64,000 nucleotides of DNA from Sphaerisporangium fuscum (GCF_018531465.1 NZ_JAHDTF010000023.1:1-64000), one strand, 5' to 3'; counted from the stretch's first letter, positions 7,244 to 16,069 are shown. A program made the numbers and translations. The notes: generated by a model from the letters alone, not told the origin.

Positions 7244-7942
7244 ATGAACCCTCTTCGTCGCCTGGGTACCTGGCTGCTGGACTCCGGTCCGGTGGTCCTG
7301 GTAGCCCTGATCGCGGGGGCCGGCTCTTTCACTCACATCCGCGACACCGCCACCGAACACGGCCAGTCGGGGCCGATGGCGTGGGCTATCGCCGTCTGCG
7401 TCGATCTGACCTGTGTCATGGCCGCTCGCGAGCGTCAGCGCGACAAACGCAGAGACCGCCAAGCACGGGGGCTGATCTCCTGGCCCACGCTCGTTATGAC
7501 CGGCGGCATCCTGCTGTCTCTGGCGGCCAACCTGGCGCAGGCCGACCCGTCCCCCTGGGGGTGGATCACCGCCGCGACTCCAGCGGTGGCGTTCCTCGTC
7601 GCGGTCTCCCTGCTCGAACGACGCGCCGCCCTACGCGTCCCCGTCCCTACTGCGGACGTCTCCCCGCCTCCGTCCCCTTCGGTGGTGGCTGTTCAGGCCA
7701 CAGAAGTGGGCCAAGAGCACGAGACGCCCCTTACTCCCACCGTCGCCCTATCGACTGCCTCGACTACTCCGGCTCCGCAGAAGCCGGGTACCTCGGGCGC
7801 GCTGCTGACGCACGCGCGGAAGATCGCCGACGACTACCAGAACCGGTACGGCAAGCCCATCACCCGTGACCTGCTGCGCGCTCAACTCGGCGTCTCGAAC
7901 CAACTCGCCTCGGACCTGCTTCGTGACCTGACCCCCGCCTGA
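7244..7942 (+). CDS. DUF2637 membrane protein, SpdB-like spread protein
   Basis: The 232-residue protein has about four hydrophobic helices in its first 130 residues (around 15-30, 45-60, 78-97 and 105-122). The DUF2637 pattern of Gly/Ala-rich helices is seen together with MAWAIAVCVDLTCVMAARE. A proline/threonine-rich linker and a C-terminal helix-turn-helix-like segment follow (ITRDLLRAQLGVSNQLASDL). This is the layout of SpdB proteins, which assist spread of AICEs and plasmids within mycelium. The ATG follows GGGAGAG and the gene lies 21 bases after tra. Confidence 0.8.
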   Translation: MNPLRRLGTWLLDSGPVVLVALIAGAGSFTHIRDTATEHGQSGPMAWAIAVCVDLTCVMAARERQRDKRRDRQARGLISWPTLVMTGGILLSLAANLAQADPSPWGWITAATPAVAFLVAVSLLERRAALRVPVPTADVSPPPSPSVVAVQATEVGQEHETPLTPTVALSTASTTPAPQKPGTSGALLTHARKIADDYQNRYGKPITRDLLRAQLGVSNQLASDLLRDLTPA

Positions 7943-7959
7943 GCAAGGGAGAAGCCGCC

Positions 7960-8349
7960 ATGACCGCCAACGCTGACCGGAACGCCCTGATCAACGGCCT
8001 TCGGGGCCTGGCCGCCTTTCTCGACTCCAACCCCGACATACCGGCCCCTCGGTACGCCAGCGTGAGCCACCACCTGCTCGACAGCCCCGACGAGGAGATG
8101 AGGGCCGAGATCGACACGATCGCTCGCTACCTCGGCGCTGAGATCGACTCCTGGTCCACTTCGGACACGCACTACTCGACCACGATCCGATTCGGCCCCG
8201 TCGAGTACCGCGCCTCCGCCATCCTCTCCAAGCGCCGCGCCGAGATCACCGCCGAACTCCGGCACTCCCGCTGCCACGACTGCGGGGCGACCGGCGTCGA
8301 CAGCCTCGGCCAGACCTGCGAATCCTGCCAGGGACAAGGCTTCTGCTGA
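7960..8349 (+). CDS. hypothetical AICE protein with zinc-ribbon tail
   Basis: The 129-residue protein is soluble. Its last 30 residues contain two CxxC pairs (CHDCGATG and CESCQGQG) resembling a DnaJ-type or rubredoxin-like zinc ribbon. The N-terminal hundred residues are not recognised. The ATG follows AAGGGAGAAG. Its position between spd and rep is usual for small accessory AICE proteins. Metal binding is inferred only from the four cysteines. Confidence 0.65.
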   Translation: MTANADRNALINGLRGLAAFLDSNPDIPAPRYASVSHHLLDSPDEEMRAEIDTIARYLGAEIDSWSTSDTHYSTTIRFGPVEYRASAILSKRRAEITAELRHSRCHDCGATGVDSLGQTCESCQGQGFC

Positions 8350-8451
8350 CATTCCCACCGCCCCCGGCGTGGCCATACAACCGCCAAGTTCCGCGCCACG
8401 TCGGGGGCCATCCCCACCGAACCCAGAGCTTCGAAAGGGACGCCTCCCATC

Positions 8452-9849
8452 TTGCCCCCGCACATCCGCAACCCGCATGCCGTCGCGGGAATCGTCGAAC
8501 GCCTCAACAGCCCCGGCTTCGACCGGTGGGCCGCCCAAATCCGCGGAACCGGTGGATGCCGTCAGCCGATCCACCTTCGCGGACGAGTCCGCCACATCGA
8601 CGCCACCACCGGTGAAGTCCTCCACACCTATACCACCAGCCGCGAGCCCGGCGGGGTGCTGCGCGTGCAGTGCAAGACCCGCCGCGCCTCCCGCTGCCCG
8701 GCCTGCGCCGAGATCTACCGCGCCGACACCTACCAACTGATCCGCGCGGGCCTGGCCGGCGGCAAAGGCGTCCCCGCCTCGGTCACCGCTCACCCGGCCC
8801 TGTTCGTCACTCTCACCGCCCCGTCGTTCGGCGCCGTCCACACTCGCCGCGAACAGGGCGGCAAAGTCCTGCCCTGCCACCCCCGCCGTGACGCCGAGAC
8901 CTGCCCTCACGGGCGCGTCATCTCCTGCACCGCCCGGCACGGCGATGAGGAACGCCGCCTCGGCGAACCCCTGTGCCCCGACTGCTACGACTACGCCTCA
9001 AGCGTGCTGTTCAACGCCCTGGCCCCCGAACTGTGGCGCCGCTTCACCATGGCGCTCCGCCGGCACCTGGCCAAACTCCACGGACTGACACAAAAGGAGC
9101 TGGGCGAACGGCTCGTCATCTCCTTCGCCAAAGTCGCCGAATACCAGCGCCGCGGCGTCGTCCACTTCCACGCCGTGATCCGCCTCGACGGCCCCGCCGG
9201 CCCCGACACCGACCCGCCCGACTGGGCGAACGCCGATCGCCTAGAGCAAGCCGTCCGGCACGCCACAGCCGCCGTCAGCGTCCCAGTGCCCGCGCTGCCC
9301 GGCGAACCTGCCCGCGTCATGCGCTGGGGCGCACAGCTCGACATCCGGCCGATCGCGATCAATGGAGATCTGACGGATCAGGCAGTCGCCGGATACATCG
9401 CCAAGTACGCCACCAAAGCCGCCGAATGCGTCGGCACCGTAGACCGGCGCATCAACGCCCTGGATGACCTGAGCGGCCTGGATCTCCGCGAGCATGCCCG
9501 GCGGCTGATCGCCGAGTGCTTCCGCCTGGCCGCCCTCGACAAGCTGAACGAGCTGCGGCTTGCCCAGTGGGCTCACATGCTCGGCTTCCGGGGTCACTTC
9601 TCCACCAAATCCCGCCGCTACTCCACCACCTTGGGCGCTCTACGCGCCGCCCGCGTCGACCACATGCGCGACGAGGAGACCTCTACCGGCCGTCTGCCCC
9701 TCTTCGACGAGGACACCGTTCTCGTGGTCGCGCACTGGGAGTACGCCGGACGCGGCCTATCCGCCGGTGAACAGGTCATCGCCTCGGCCATCACCGGCAG
9801 ACCGTTCATCCCAGAGCAGGAGGTGAGCACATGGCCAAGCTCCTCCTGA
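8452..9849 (+). CDS. replication initiator protein, RepSA/HUH type
   Basis: The 465-residue protein starts at TTG, with AAAGGGA upstream. Two cysteine clusters (CPAC near 82-85 and CPDC near 175-178) look like a zinc-binding module. A HUH motif (VVHFHAVIRLDG, His238 and His240) and tyrosines in AGYIAKYATKAAE (314 and 318) mark a rolling-circle initiator of the RepSA class. Such proteins nick the element's origin and drive replication of the excised circle. The nick site is not identified. The gene overlaps xis by 19 bases. Confidence 0.88.
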   Translation: MPPHIRNPHAVAGIVERLNSPGFDRWAAQIRGTGGCRQPIHLRGRVRHIDATTGEVLHTYTTSREPGGVLRVQCKTRRASRCPACAEIYRADTYQLIRAGLAGGKGVPASVTAHPALFVTLTAPSFGAVHTRREQGGKVLPCHPRRDAETCPHGRVISCTARHGDEERRLGEPLCPDCYDYASSVLFNALAPELWRRFTMALRRHLAKLHGLTQKELGERLVISFAKVAEYQRRGVVHFHAVIRLDGPAGPDTDPPDWANADRLEQAVRHATAAVSVPVPALPGEPARVMRWGAQLDIRPIAINGDLTDQAVAGYIAKYATKAAECVGTVDRRINALDDLSGLDLREHARRLIAECFRLAALDKLNELRLAQWAHMLGFRGHFSTKSRRYSTTLGALRAARVDHMRDEETSTGRLPLFDEDTVLVVAHWEYAGRGLSAGEQVIASAITGRPFIPEQEVSTWPSSS

Positions 9850-10016
9850 CCGTTCCGGAGGCGGCCGAAGCGCTGTCGATATCGCGCGCCAAGCTGTACC
9901 GCCTCATGGACTCCGGCGCCATCCGCTTCCTCCACATCGACCGATCCCGCCGCATCCCCGTCGCGGCCCTTGAGACCTACATCGCCGAACTGCTGGCAAA
10001 GGAGACCGCCGCATGA
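9831..10016 (+). CDS. xis: excisionase, MerR-like HTH
   Basis: This 61-residue protein is a single winged helix-turn-helix domain (LTVPEAAEALSISRAKLYRL, then SRRIPVAALETYIAEL) of the excisionase/HTH_17 family. The ATG follows GGAGGTGAGCAC. It overlaps both rep and the integrase by a few bases, so rep, xis and int form one translationally coupled unit. It would bend DNA at the attachment site to favour excision by the integrase, but the integrase here is broken. Confidence 0.85.
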   Translation: MAKLLLTVPEAAEALSISRAKLYRLMDSGAIRFLHIDRSRRIPVAALETYIAELLAKETAA

Positions 10017-10916
10017 CCAAGAACATCGTTGCGACTCCGGACCCGGCCGACTCCAACCGCAGCAGGGCAAGCAAGAAGGGCACTCCGAAGCTCCGTGACG
10101 GCGTCATGAAGCGCGGCAAGACCTGGTCGTACGTAATCAGGGTGACCGACCCGGAAACCGGCATCAGTAAGCCCAAGTGGGTGAGTGGCTTCGCCACCGA
10201 GGACGACGCCAAAGCGGCCCGCGACGAGGCGCGGGTGGCCGCTCGCCGTGGTGAGTACGTCAATCGGAACACGATCACGGTCGGCGCCTACCTGGAAGAG
10301 TGGATCGAGGCGCACTCTGTGGAGATCAAGCCCAAGACGCTCCACGGCTACCGGATGTTGATCCGGCTCTACATCGCCCCCCGCATCGGAAACCTCCGTC
10401 TGCAAGCGGTCCGGCCGGCGACCGTCACGAAGCTGTACCGGGAGCTGCTGACCGGCGGCGGGAAGAACGGCAAGCCTCGGCCGGTCCCGCGTGGTGAGCC
10501 TCGATACCGAGACTGCCTTGGTGCTCCGCGAGCACCGGGCACGGCAGGCCGCCGAGAAGCTAGCTGTCGGCGAGGAATGGAGGGGCACCGATGACTACGT
10601 GTTCACGACGGGATGGGGAGAGCCGATCTACCCCGACACGGTGACCACGCTCGTAGGCAAGCTGATCAACGCCTACAACACCCCCAGGAACGGCCCTAAG
10701 CCGAGCAAGCCGCTCCCCCATGCTCGGCTCCACGATCTCCGGCACATCCACGCCACGACGCTCCTGCTGGCCGGTGTGCCGGTTCACGTGGTCGCTGCAC
10801 GGCTCGGCCATGCCGACCCGGCGATCACGCTCCGGGTGTACGCCCACGTGATCAACGAGCAGATGGCGACAGCGGCCGACATCTTCGCGACGGCGATCAA
10901 GGAAGCCGCCGCATAG
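10013..10916 (+). pseudogene. int: tyrosine integrase with out-of-frame internal deletion
   Basis: The first frame (10013-10594) gives an intact N-terminal arm-binding and core-binding region through YRELLTGGGKNGKP, then unrelated residues. The genuine C-terminal catalytic region reappears in another frame from about 10491 (RVVSLDTETALVLREHRARQ) to the TAG at 10916, keeping HDLRHIHATTLL, LGHADPAITL and the nucleophile Tyr in RVYAHV. The junction lies near 10480-10500. About 130 residues expected between the two halves, including the first catalytic Arg and the beta-strand Lys region, are absent. The product cannot be an active recombinase. Confidence 0.9.
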
Positions 10917-10919
10917 CCG

Positions 10920-10942
10920 CTGTTAGCAAACCTGTTAGCAAA
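10920..10942. repeat. direct repeat of CTGTTAGCAAA
   Basis: Two copies of CTGTTAGCAAA (10920-10930 and 10932-10942) lie one base apart between int and the tRNA gene. Short direct repeats in this position can be integrase arm-type or excisionase binding sites. That role is inferred from position only. Confidence 0.45.
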
Positions 10943-10973
10943 AGGCCCCTTGCGAAGATCGCAAGGAGCCTTT
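10941..10973 (+). terminator. hairpin between integrase and tRNA-Thr
   Basis: AAAGGC (10941-10946) pairs with GCCTTT (10968-10973), and CCTTGCG (10948-10954) with CGCAAGG (10960-10966), giving a 13-pair stem with one mismatch and a five-base loop. The A-rich and T-rich flanks fit a bidirectional terminator separating the element from the tRNA. Confidence 0.65.
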
Positions 10974-10981
10974 GAGCTGGG

Positions 10982-11054
10982 AGCCGACGAGGGGAATCGA
11001 ACCCCTGACCTACGGTTTACAAGACCGTTGCTCTGCCGATTGAGCTACGTCGGC
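10982..11054 (-). tRNA. tRNA-Thr (anticodon TGT)
   Basis: The complement folds as a full cloverleaf: acceptor GCCGACG/CGTCGGC, D arm GCTC..GAGC, anticodon arm ACGGT-CTTGTAA-ACCGT with anticodon TGT, and T arm AGGGG-TTCGATT-CCCCT. CCA is not encoded. The gene's 3' end faces the integrase, and it is the attachment site of the element on the left. The tRNA is intact, so integration kept a functional gene. Confidence 0.97.
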
Positions 11055-11204
11055 GCGTTGTGCGCTACGAGTTTAGTCGCATGGCGCGGGCAGCGTCACC
11101 GATCACCTCGGCCGGGGCGAGGAAAAGCCGTCGAGCTCGGCGGGCGGCGGCATGGCCCCGTACAGGGTGAGCCCCCGCCATGAGACTCGTCGCGGAGGCC
11201 GGGG

Positions 11205-12161
11205 TCAGCGGCGGCGGTGGCGGGCCACCTCGTACAGGGCGATGCCGGCGGCGACGCCCGCGTTCAGGGACTCGGTCGTGGCGTTCATCGGGATGCGGGC
11301 CACCACGTCGCACGACTCGCGGACCAGGCGGGACAGGCCCTTGCCCTCGGAGCCGACCACGACGACGAGCGGCTCGGTGGCCAGCTCGACATCGCCGATG
11401 TCGGTGGAGGCCTCGCCGTCGAGGCCGATGACGAACAGACCGCGCTCGCGGTACTCGCGGAGCGTGCTGGTCAGGTTGGCGGCCCGGGCCACAGGGAGAT
11501 GGGCCAGGGTGCCCGCGGAGGTCTTCCAGGCGCCCGCGGTGACGCCTGCGGAACGGCGGGAGGGCACCAGGATGCCGTGGGCGCCGAACGCCGTCGCCGA
11601 ACGCGCGATCGCACCGAGGTTGCGCGGGTCGGTGACGCCGTCGAGCGCGATGATCAGCGGCACCTCGGCGGCGTCCTGCGCCCGCTCGACGAGGTCGTCG
11701 GGGTGGGCGTAGTCGTAGGGCGGGAGCTGGAGGGCGACGCCCTGGTGGACGGTGCCCTCGGTGAGCCTGTCGAGCCTCTCGCGGCTGACCTCGAGCATGG
11801 CGATACCGCGGTTGGCGGCTATCTTGATCGCCTCTCGCACGCGGTCGTCGTTGTCGATGCGCTGCGTCACGTACAGGGCGTTCGCCGGGATCTCGGCACG
11901 CAGGGCCTCGACGACCGGGTTACGGCCACCGATGATCTCGGGGGCGTCGTCGCGGCGCGCCGAACGGACCGGGCGCGCGGGCTGCTCCGCGCGCCGCGAG
12001 GACGTGCCCGGGGCGCGCTGCTTGTCCTTGAACCAATGCCGCTCGGACGCGGGCGGCGTGGGCCCCTTGCCCTGAAGAGCCTTACGGCCCTGCCCCCCGG
12101 TACCCCGTGTGGGGCCCTGCCTCTTACCGGACTTACCGGACCCCTTGCCACCACCAGCCAT
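11205..12161 (-). CDS. rlmB: 23S rRNA (guanosine-2'-O-)-methyltransferase RlmB
   Basis: The 318-residue SPOUT (TrmH-type) enzyme has an Arg/Lys/Gly-rich N-terminal tail of about 75 residues, a substrate-binding domain beginning IIGGRNPVVEALRA, and the knotted methyltransferase domain. The three SpoU motifs are visible: DGVTDPRNLGAIARSA, VVVVGSEGKGLSRLV and IPMNATTESLNAGVAAGIAL. It methylates the 2'-O of a conserved guanosine in 23S rRNA using S-adenosylmethionine. It lies 21 bases after cysS on the same strand, the order common in actinomycetes. Confidence 0.92.
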   Translation of the reverse strand: MAGGGKGSGKSGKRQGPTRGTGGQGRKALQGKGPTPPASERHWFKDKQRAPGTSSRRAEQPARPVRSARRDDAPEIIGGRNPVVEALRAEIPANALYVTQRIDNDDRVREAIKIAANRGIAMLEVSRERLDRLTEGTVHQGVALQLPPYDYAHPDDLVERAQDAAEVPLIIALDGVTDPRNLGAIARSATAFGAHGILVPSRRSAGVTAGAWKTSAGTLAHLPVARAANLTSTLREYRERGLFVIGLDGEASTDIGDVELATEPLVVVVGSEGKGLSRLVRESCDVVARIPMNATTESLNAGVAAGIALYEVARHRRR

Positions 12162-12182
12162 GCTGTCAGCCTACCGGCGCGA

Positions 12183-13580
12183 TCAGCGAGCCAGTTCCCA
12201 TCGAGGACCCTGGGGGGTGTCCTCGACGACGACGCCGGCCGCGGCGAGCTGGTCGCGGATGGCGTCGGCGGCGGCGTAGTCCTTGCGCGCACGCGCGGCC
12301 TGCCGCTGCTCCAGGGCCACCTTGACCAGGGCGTCGACGGTCTCGGTGAGGCCGCTCTCGCCCCCGGACGCCCGCCACTGCGGCGAGCGGGGGTCGAGGC
12401 CGAGGACGTCGAGCATGTTCTGCGTCTCGGCGAGAAGCCGCGCCACCTGCTCCTTGTTGCCCTGGGCGAGGGCGACGTTGCCCTCGCGCACGACCTCGTG
12501 GACGACGGCGAGCGCCTGCGGCACCCCGAGGTCGTCGTTCAGGGCGTCCACGAACGCCTGCGGGAGCGGCGCCGCGGCGTCGACGTCGTGGATGACCTCG
12601 GCGGCACGGGTGACGAAGCCCTCGATGCGCTGGTATCCGGCGGCGGCCTCGGCGAGCGCCTCGTCGGAGTAGTCGATCGAGGAGCGGTAGTGGGCCGCCA
12701 CGAGGTAGTAGCGCAGCTCGACGGCGCGCACCTTCTTCAGCATCTGCGGCACGAGCAGGGAGTTGCCGAGCGACTTGCTCATCTTCTCGGCACCGATCTT
12801 GAGCATGCCGTTGTGCAGCCAGTAGCGGGCGAAGCCGTCGCCGGCCGCCTGCGACTGGGCGACTTCGTTCTCGTGGTGCGGGAAGATCAGGTCGACGCCG
12901 CCACCGTGGATGTCGAAGGTCTCGCCCAGGTATTTGGTGGCCATGGCCGAGCACTCCAGGTGCCAGCCGGGACGGCCGGGGCCCCACGGAGTGGGCCAGG
13001 TGGGCTCGCCGGGCTTGGCGCCCTTCCACAGCGCGAAGTCGCGCGGGTCGCGCTTGGCCGTGTCGGTGTCGGTGTCGCCCGCGGCGCGCATGTTCTCGGG
13101 GCGCTGGTTGGAGAGCTTGCCGTAACGGTCGGCGTAGGACATGACGTCGAAGTAGACGTCGCCTCCGGCGGCGTAGGCGTGCCCCTTGTCGATCAGCCGG
13201 TGCATCAGCTCGATCATCTCGGGGATGTGGCCCATCGCCCTCGGCTCGACCGTGGGCGGAAGGCAGCCCAGGACGTCGTAAGCCCACGTGAACGCCCGCT
13301 GGTTGCGCTCGGCGATCACGAACCACGGCACGCCCTCTTCGGCCGCGACGCGGAGGATCTTGTCGTCGAGGTCGGTGACGTTGCGGCAGAACCACACGTC
13401 GTACCCCGACCGCAGCAGCCACCGGCGCAGGACGTCGAAGTTGACACCCGAGCGGACGTGACCGATATGCGGCGGAGCCTGCACAGTGGCCCCGCACAGA
13501 TATATCGTGACCCGGCCCGGCTGGACGGGGACGAACTCGCGGACGGCACGGGTGCTGGTGTCGTATAGGCGCAGGCTCAC
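12183..13580 (-). CDS. cysS: cysteine--tRNA ligase
   Basis: The 465-residue class I synthetase has the HIGH motif as PPHIGHVRSG (near residue 36), the zinc-site segments CGATV, HLECSAM and HHENEVAQS, and the KMSKSLGN loop near 265. A C-terminal DALR-like helical domain ends near WELAR. I place the start at the GTG at 13580 (MSLRLYDTSTRAV), because upstream residues are not part of the family. Its length and its position beside rlmB favour CysS over the mycothiol ligase MshC, a close relative. It charges tRNA-Cys. Confidence 0.93.
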   Translation of the reverse strand: MSLRLYDTSTRAVREFVPVQPGRVTIYLCGATVQAPPHIGHVRSGVNFDVLRRWLLRSGYDVWFCRNVTDLDDKILRVAAEEGVPWFVIAERNQRAFTWAYDVLGCLPPTVEPRAMGHIPEMIELMHRLIDKGHAYAAGGDVYFDVMSYADRYGKLSNQRPENMRAAGDTDTDTAKRDPRDFALWKGAKPGEPTWPTPWGPGRPGWHLECSAMATKYLGETFDIHGGGVDLIFPHHENEVAQSQAAGDGFARYWLHNGMLKIGAEKMSKSLGNSLLVPQMLKKVRAVELRYYLVAAHYRSSIDYSDEALAEAAAGYQRIEGFVTRAAEVIHDVDAAAPLPQAFVDALNDDLGVPQALAVVHEVVREGNVALAQGNKEQVARLLAETQNMLDVLGLDPRSPQWRASGGESGLTETVDALVKVALEQRQAARARKDYAAADAIRDQLAAAGVVVEDTPQGPRWELAR

Positions 13581-14080
13581 GAACGCAAGGCTAATGCCTC
13601 GCGGCCCTCGGCAGGACGGGTTGTCCAACCTCACACGTCGTCGAAAGCGTTGTGAATCCCACGTTCTTTCCCCTTGACCTATACCTACGGTCACCTTCTC
13701 CCAAAGAGGGAGGTTTGTCCGAAACTATTTGTGCTGATGTGCCGGAAGTGACAGTTGCACCGCATCGCGAAGCCGTAAAAATCCTCCAAACCCCGAAATA
13801 ACGGACACCCCCTCCCGTCATTGCGAACGGACACGTCCCACCGTTGCCGCCACTCCCCCAGCACAGACCCGTCCGGCCAACGGATACACGCTCCCCCACC
13901 ACCACGCCGGCTGTCGTGCCTCTTGTTTCGTTCGGCATGCGGTGGGTCGGTGTGCGGGCCCAGGCGAATGCTGGGGCGAGCTTCGCGGGGGCCCGGCGGC
14001 GCCCGGTCCGGAGATCCGCGGCGGCGGCGCGGGTGTCTCTACCGGCTACGGCAGCGGTGATTCTGTAGGCTCGAACCGCC
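13581..14080. other. 500-base intergenic region
   Basis: I see no convincing gene here. The stretch separates divergent cysS and the DUF2637 gene. It is lower in GC near 13640-13800 than its flanks, which fits promoters in both directions, but I cannot assign clean -35/-10 boxes. Confidence 0.5.
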
Positions 14081-15472
14081 ATGGACGTCACTCCCCCGCT
14101 GGCGGCAGCCAAGCCCTCCCGCCGGTCCGCTCCTCTGTCCGCTCCCGCGCAGCCCTCCCGAGCGGCGCTCGTGCTGCGCCGCGTCGGTACCGCCGTCGCG
14201 GGCCTCGCCGTCGCCGCGCTGGCGGCGGGCGCGTGCGTGCTGTCGTTCGCCCCGCTCCGGACCCTCGCGGAGATGGGCGGCGCCGACCCCCGCCTCGCCT
14301 ACCTGTACCCCGCGGGCTTCGACGCCCTCCTGGTGATCGCGCTGATCAGCGTGCTCCTCCTGCGCTCCACCAGGTTGCTGCTGCGGCTCCAGGCGGTGGT
14401 GATCCTCGCCGTGCTCGTGGCGGCCGCGGCCGTCGCGAACGTCGTGATAGCCCGTCACACGCTCGTCGACCCCGGCCAGGCGGCCATAGGTGTCGCCGTG
14501 GCACCCTGGGTGATGCTCGTCCTCGGCCTGTGGCTGTTCGTGCTCCCGGCCAGGCGTCCGCAGCCGCAGGTGGCGGAGGCCGCGGAGAGCGAGGAGCGCC
14601 CCGGCCACGATCTCGTCCCCTTCGGCGGTGAGGAGCGCGATCCCGAGCAGGCTCCGCCGCTGGAGGCGGTCGTCCACCCCCACAGTCCCGAACGCGACCC
14701 CGCGCCTCGCCTGGAGCAGCCGGTCCGCGAGCCGGAGCCCGAGATCACGCCGGTGGTCCCGCCCACTCCCGCTCCCGAGACCCCCACGGTGGACGAACTG
14801 CCCCCGCTCGACGCCGACGAACCGTCCCCCTCCGCCGTCGTCGAGGAAGAGGAGGAGACGTCCGCGCACGACGACCGGTACGACGCTCCGGTGGCGGCGG
14901 CCGACGACCGTGACCGGTACGACACACCGGTGGCGGCGGCCGACGACCGTGACCGGTACGACGCTCCGGAGCAGGCGGTCCCGCGGCAGGAGCACGAGGT
15001 GCCCGAGCCCGAGCCGGAGCAGCGGCTGGTCCCGCAGCCTCGCGGCGGCGCCGCGCCGGCGCCGACGCCCGAGCCCGCACCCGAACAGCGCCGCCCCGAC
15101 CGGCCGCTCCGCTGGGGTGACCTCGTCCGGCCTCCCACAGGCGACGTGCTGGTGCACCCGCTTCCCAAGCCGGTCGCCGAGCGCGAGCTGGGCGACACCC
15201 AGCCCTACCCTCACATCACCGACGAGATGGCGGCCGAGGAGCCGACGGCGGCCGACACGCAGCCCTATCCGCACCTGCGCGACGAAGCCGCTCCGCTGCC
15301 CTCTGAGGCGCCCGCGGACGTCCCTGACCCCGCCCATGGCGCCGGTGAGGCCGAGGAGGAGGAATCCAGGGGACACGGCCCGTACGGCGCCGAGCCGACC
15401 GCCCCGCCGTCCCTGCGCGTGCGCAGCACTCCGCTGCCGCCCGAGGACGCCACGCCGTCCGCCTCGGAGTAG
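14081..15472 (+). CDS. DUF2637 membrane protein with long acidic proline-rich tail
   Basis: This 463-residue protein has about four hydrophobic helices within residues 30-155, with the DUF2637 motif PLRTLAEMGGADPRLAYLYP then AGFDALLVIALISVLLL. The rest, about 300 residues, is a low-complexity cytoplasmic tail rich in Pro, Glu, Asp and Arg. It includes two and a half repeats of DDRDRYDxPVAAA and a pair of DTQPYPHxxDE motifs. The family is shared with the SpdB-like AICE protein at 7244, but this copy is chromosomal and twice as long. The function is unknown; a role in DNA or mycelial septum biology is speculation. Confidence 0.75.
   Translation: MDVTPPLAAAKPSRRSAPLSAPAQPSRAALVLRRVGTAVAGLAVAALAAGACVLSFAPLRTLAEMGGADPRLAYLYPAGFDALLVIALISVLLLRSTRLLLRLQAVVILAVLVAAAAVANVVIARHTLVDPGQAAIGVAVAPWVMLVLGLWLFVLPARRPQPQVAEAAESEERPGHDLVPFGGEERDPEQAPPLEAVVHPHSPERDPAPRLEQPVREPEPEITPVVPPTPAPETPTVDELPPLDADEPSPSAVVEEEEETSAHDDRYDAPVAAADDRDRYDTPVAAADDRDRYDAPEQAVPRQEHEVPEPEPEQRLVPQPRGGAAPAPTPEPAPEQRRPDRPLRWGDLVRPPTGDVLVHPLPKPVAERELGDTQPYPHITDEMAAEEPTAADTQPYPHLRDEAAPLPSEAPADVPDPAHGAGEAEEEESRGHGPYGAEPTAPPSLRVRSTPLPPEDATPSASE
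14874..14969 (+). repeat. in-frame 39-base tandem repeat in the DUF2637 tail
   Basis: About two and a half copies of a unit encoding DDRDRYDxPVAAA occur in frame. The unit length is a multiple of three, so copy-number change would not shift the frame. The second and third units differ by only a few bases, indicating recent duplication. Confidence 0.7.
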
Positions 15473-15517
15473 ACCCCCAGGGGGACGGCGGGCCCGCCGC
15501 GAGCCGTGAACAGCAAA

Positions 15518-15552
15518 GATCCGTCCCGGTCCTCAGCGGACCGGGACGGATC
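15518..15552. terminator. strong bidirectional terminator
   Basis: A perfect 15-pair stem, GATCCGTCCCGGTCC with GGACCGGGACGGATC, encloses a five-base TCAGC loop. It lies between the convergent DUF2637 gene and the GlsB-like gene, so it can end both transcripts. Confidence 0.85.
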
Positions 15553-15589
15553 AGAGATCGGCTTTCGCGGAGTTACGCTCCGCACCAGG

Positions 15590-15859
15590 TCAGACCCTGG
15601 CGCGGCCGCGAATACCCGCGACCAGGCCGACACCGACGACGGCGAGGACCACCTGCATGACGAGTTCGATCCAGTCGATGCCGGGGGTCGTCGCGACGCC
15701 GAGGACCTGGGCGATCGCCGTACCGATGAGGGCGGCGACGATGCCGACGACGATGGTCAGGATCCAGCCGATGGGCTGACGACCGGGGAGAATGAGCCGT
15801 CCCAGAGCGCCGACGATGGCACCGATGACGATCGCACCGAGAATGGTCTGAATGGTCAT
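15590..15859 (-). CDS. GlsB/YeaQ/YmgE family stress-associated membrane protein
   Basis: The 89-residue protein consists of three hydrophobic helices (around 5-25, 30-52 and 62-84) with the Gly-rich pattern IGAIVGALGRLILPGRQPIG and a WILTIVVGIVAALIG helix, as in transglycosylase-associated/GlsB proteins. The ATG is preceded by GGGAGG. It is an integral membrane protein, often stress-induced in this family, with an unsettled molecular function. It stands alone between two terminators. Confidence 0.85.
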   Translation of the reverse strand: MTIQTILGAIVIGAIVGALGRLILPGRQPIGWILTIVVGIVAALIGTAIAQVLGVATTPGIDWIELVMQVVLAVVGVGLVAGIRGRARV

Positions 15860-16069
15860 ATCGAGCCTCCCGTTGAGGGTCCACCTTCACGCTGACAAGA
15901 TGGCTACCCTCATACGGGGTGCTAATCCTAGAAACCAAAAAAGGCAGGTCAGAGACCCGGAAACCGCACAAAGCGCTCTGCGAGGGCCCCGCACGGCCCG
16001 GAAAAACCGGGATGAGGACGGCGTCCCGTACCCGCGCCGGTAAGCGGGGCACCGTCCTCAAGGTTCGCG

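Larger units (their letters stand above)
1..10982. mobile_element. right part of an actinomycete integrative conjugative element (AICE)
   Basis: The block reads like the pSAM2 class: regulators, a GntR repressor, an SCO3933-like protein, an FtsK-type single-protein DNA translocase, an SpdB-like membrane protein, a HUH replication initiator, an excisionase and a tyrosine integrase, in the usual AICE order. The integrase end abuts the 3' end of tRNA-Thr(TGT), the typical attachment site. I see no second copy of the tRNA 3' end in the window, so the left attachment site must lie upstream of base 1 or be lost. The integrase is internally deleted, so excision is unlikely without help from another integrase. 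The exact right boundary within the tRNA 3' end is not resolved. Confidence 0.85.

Noticed and set aside
11217..13568. 783-codon plus-strand open frame
   Set aside because: It runs antisense to rlmB and cysS, both of which have full family motifs; long antisense frames are common in high-GC DNA.
12183..13580. mycothiol ligase MshC instead of CysS
   Set aside because: Length, full C-terminal domain and adjacency to rlmB fit CysS; MshC is shorter and normally elsewhere.
15479..15589. Extra gene in the DUF2637-GlsB gap
   Set aside because: The interval contains only a perfect 15-pair bidirectional terminator.
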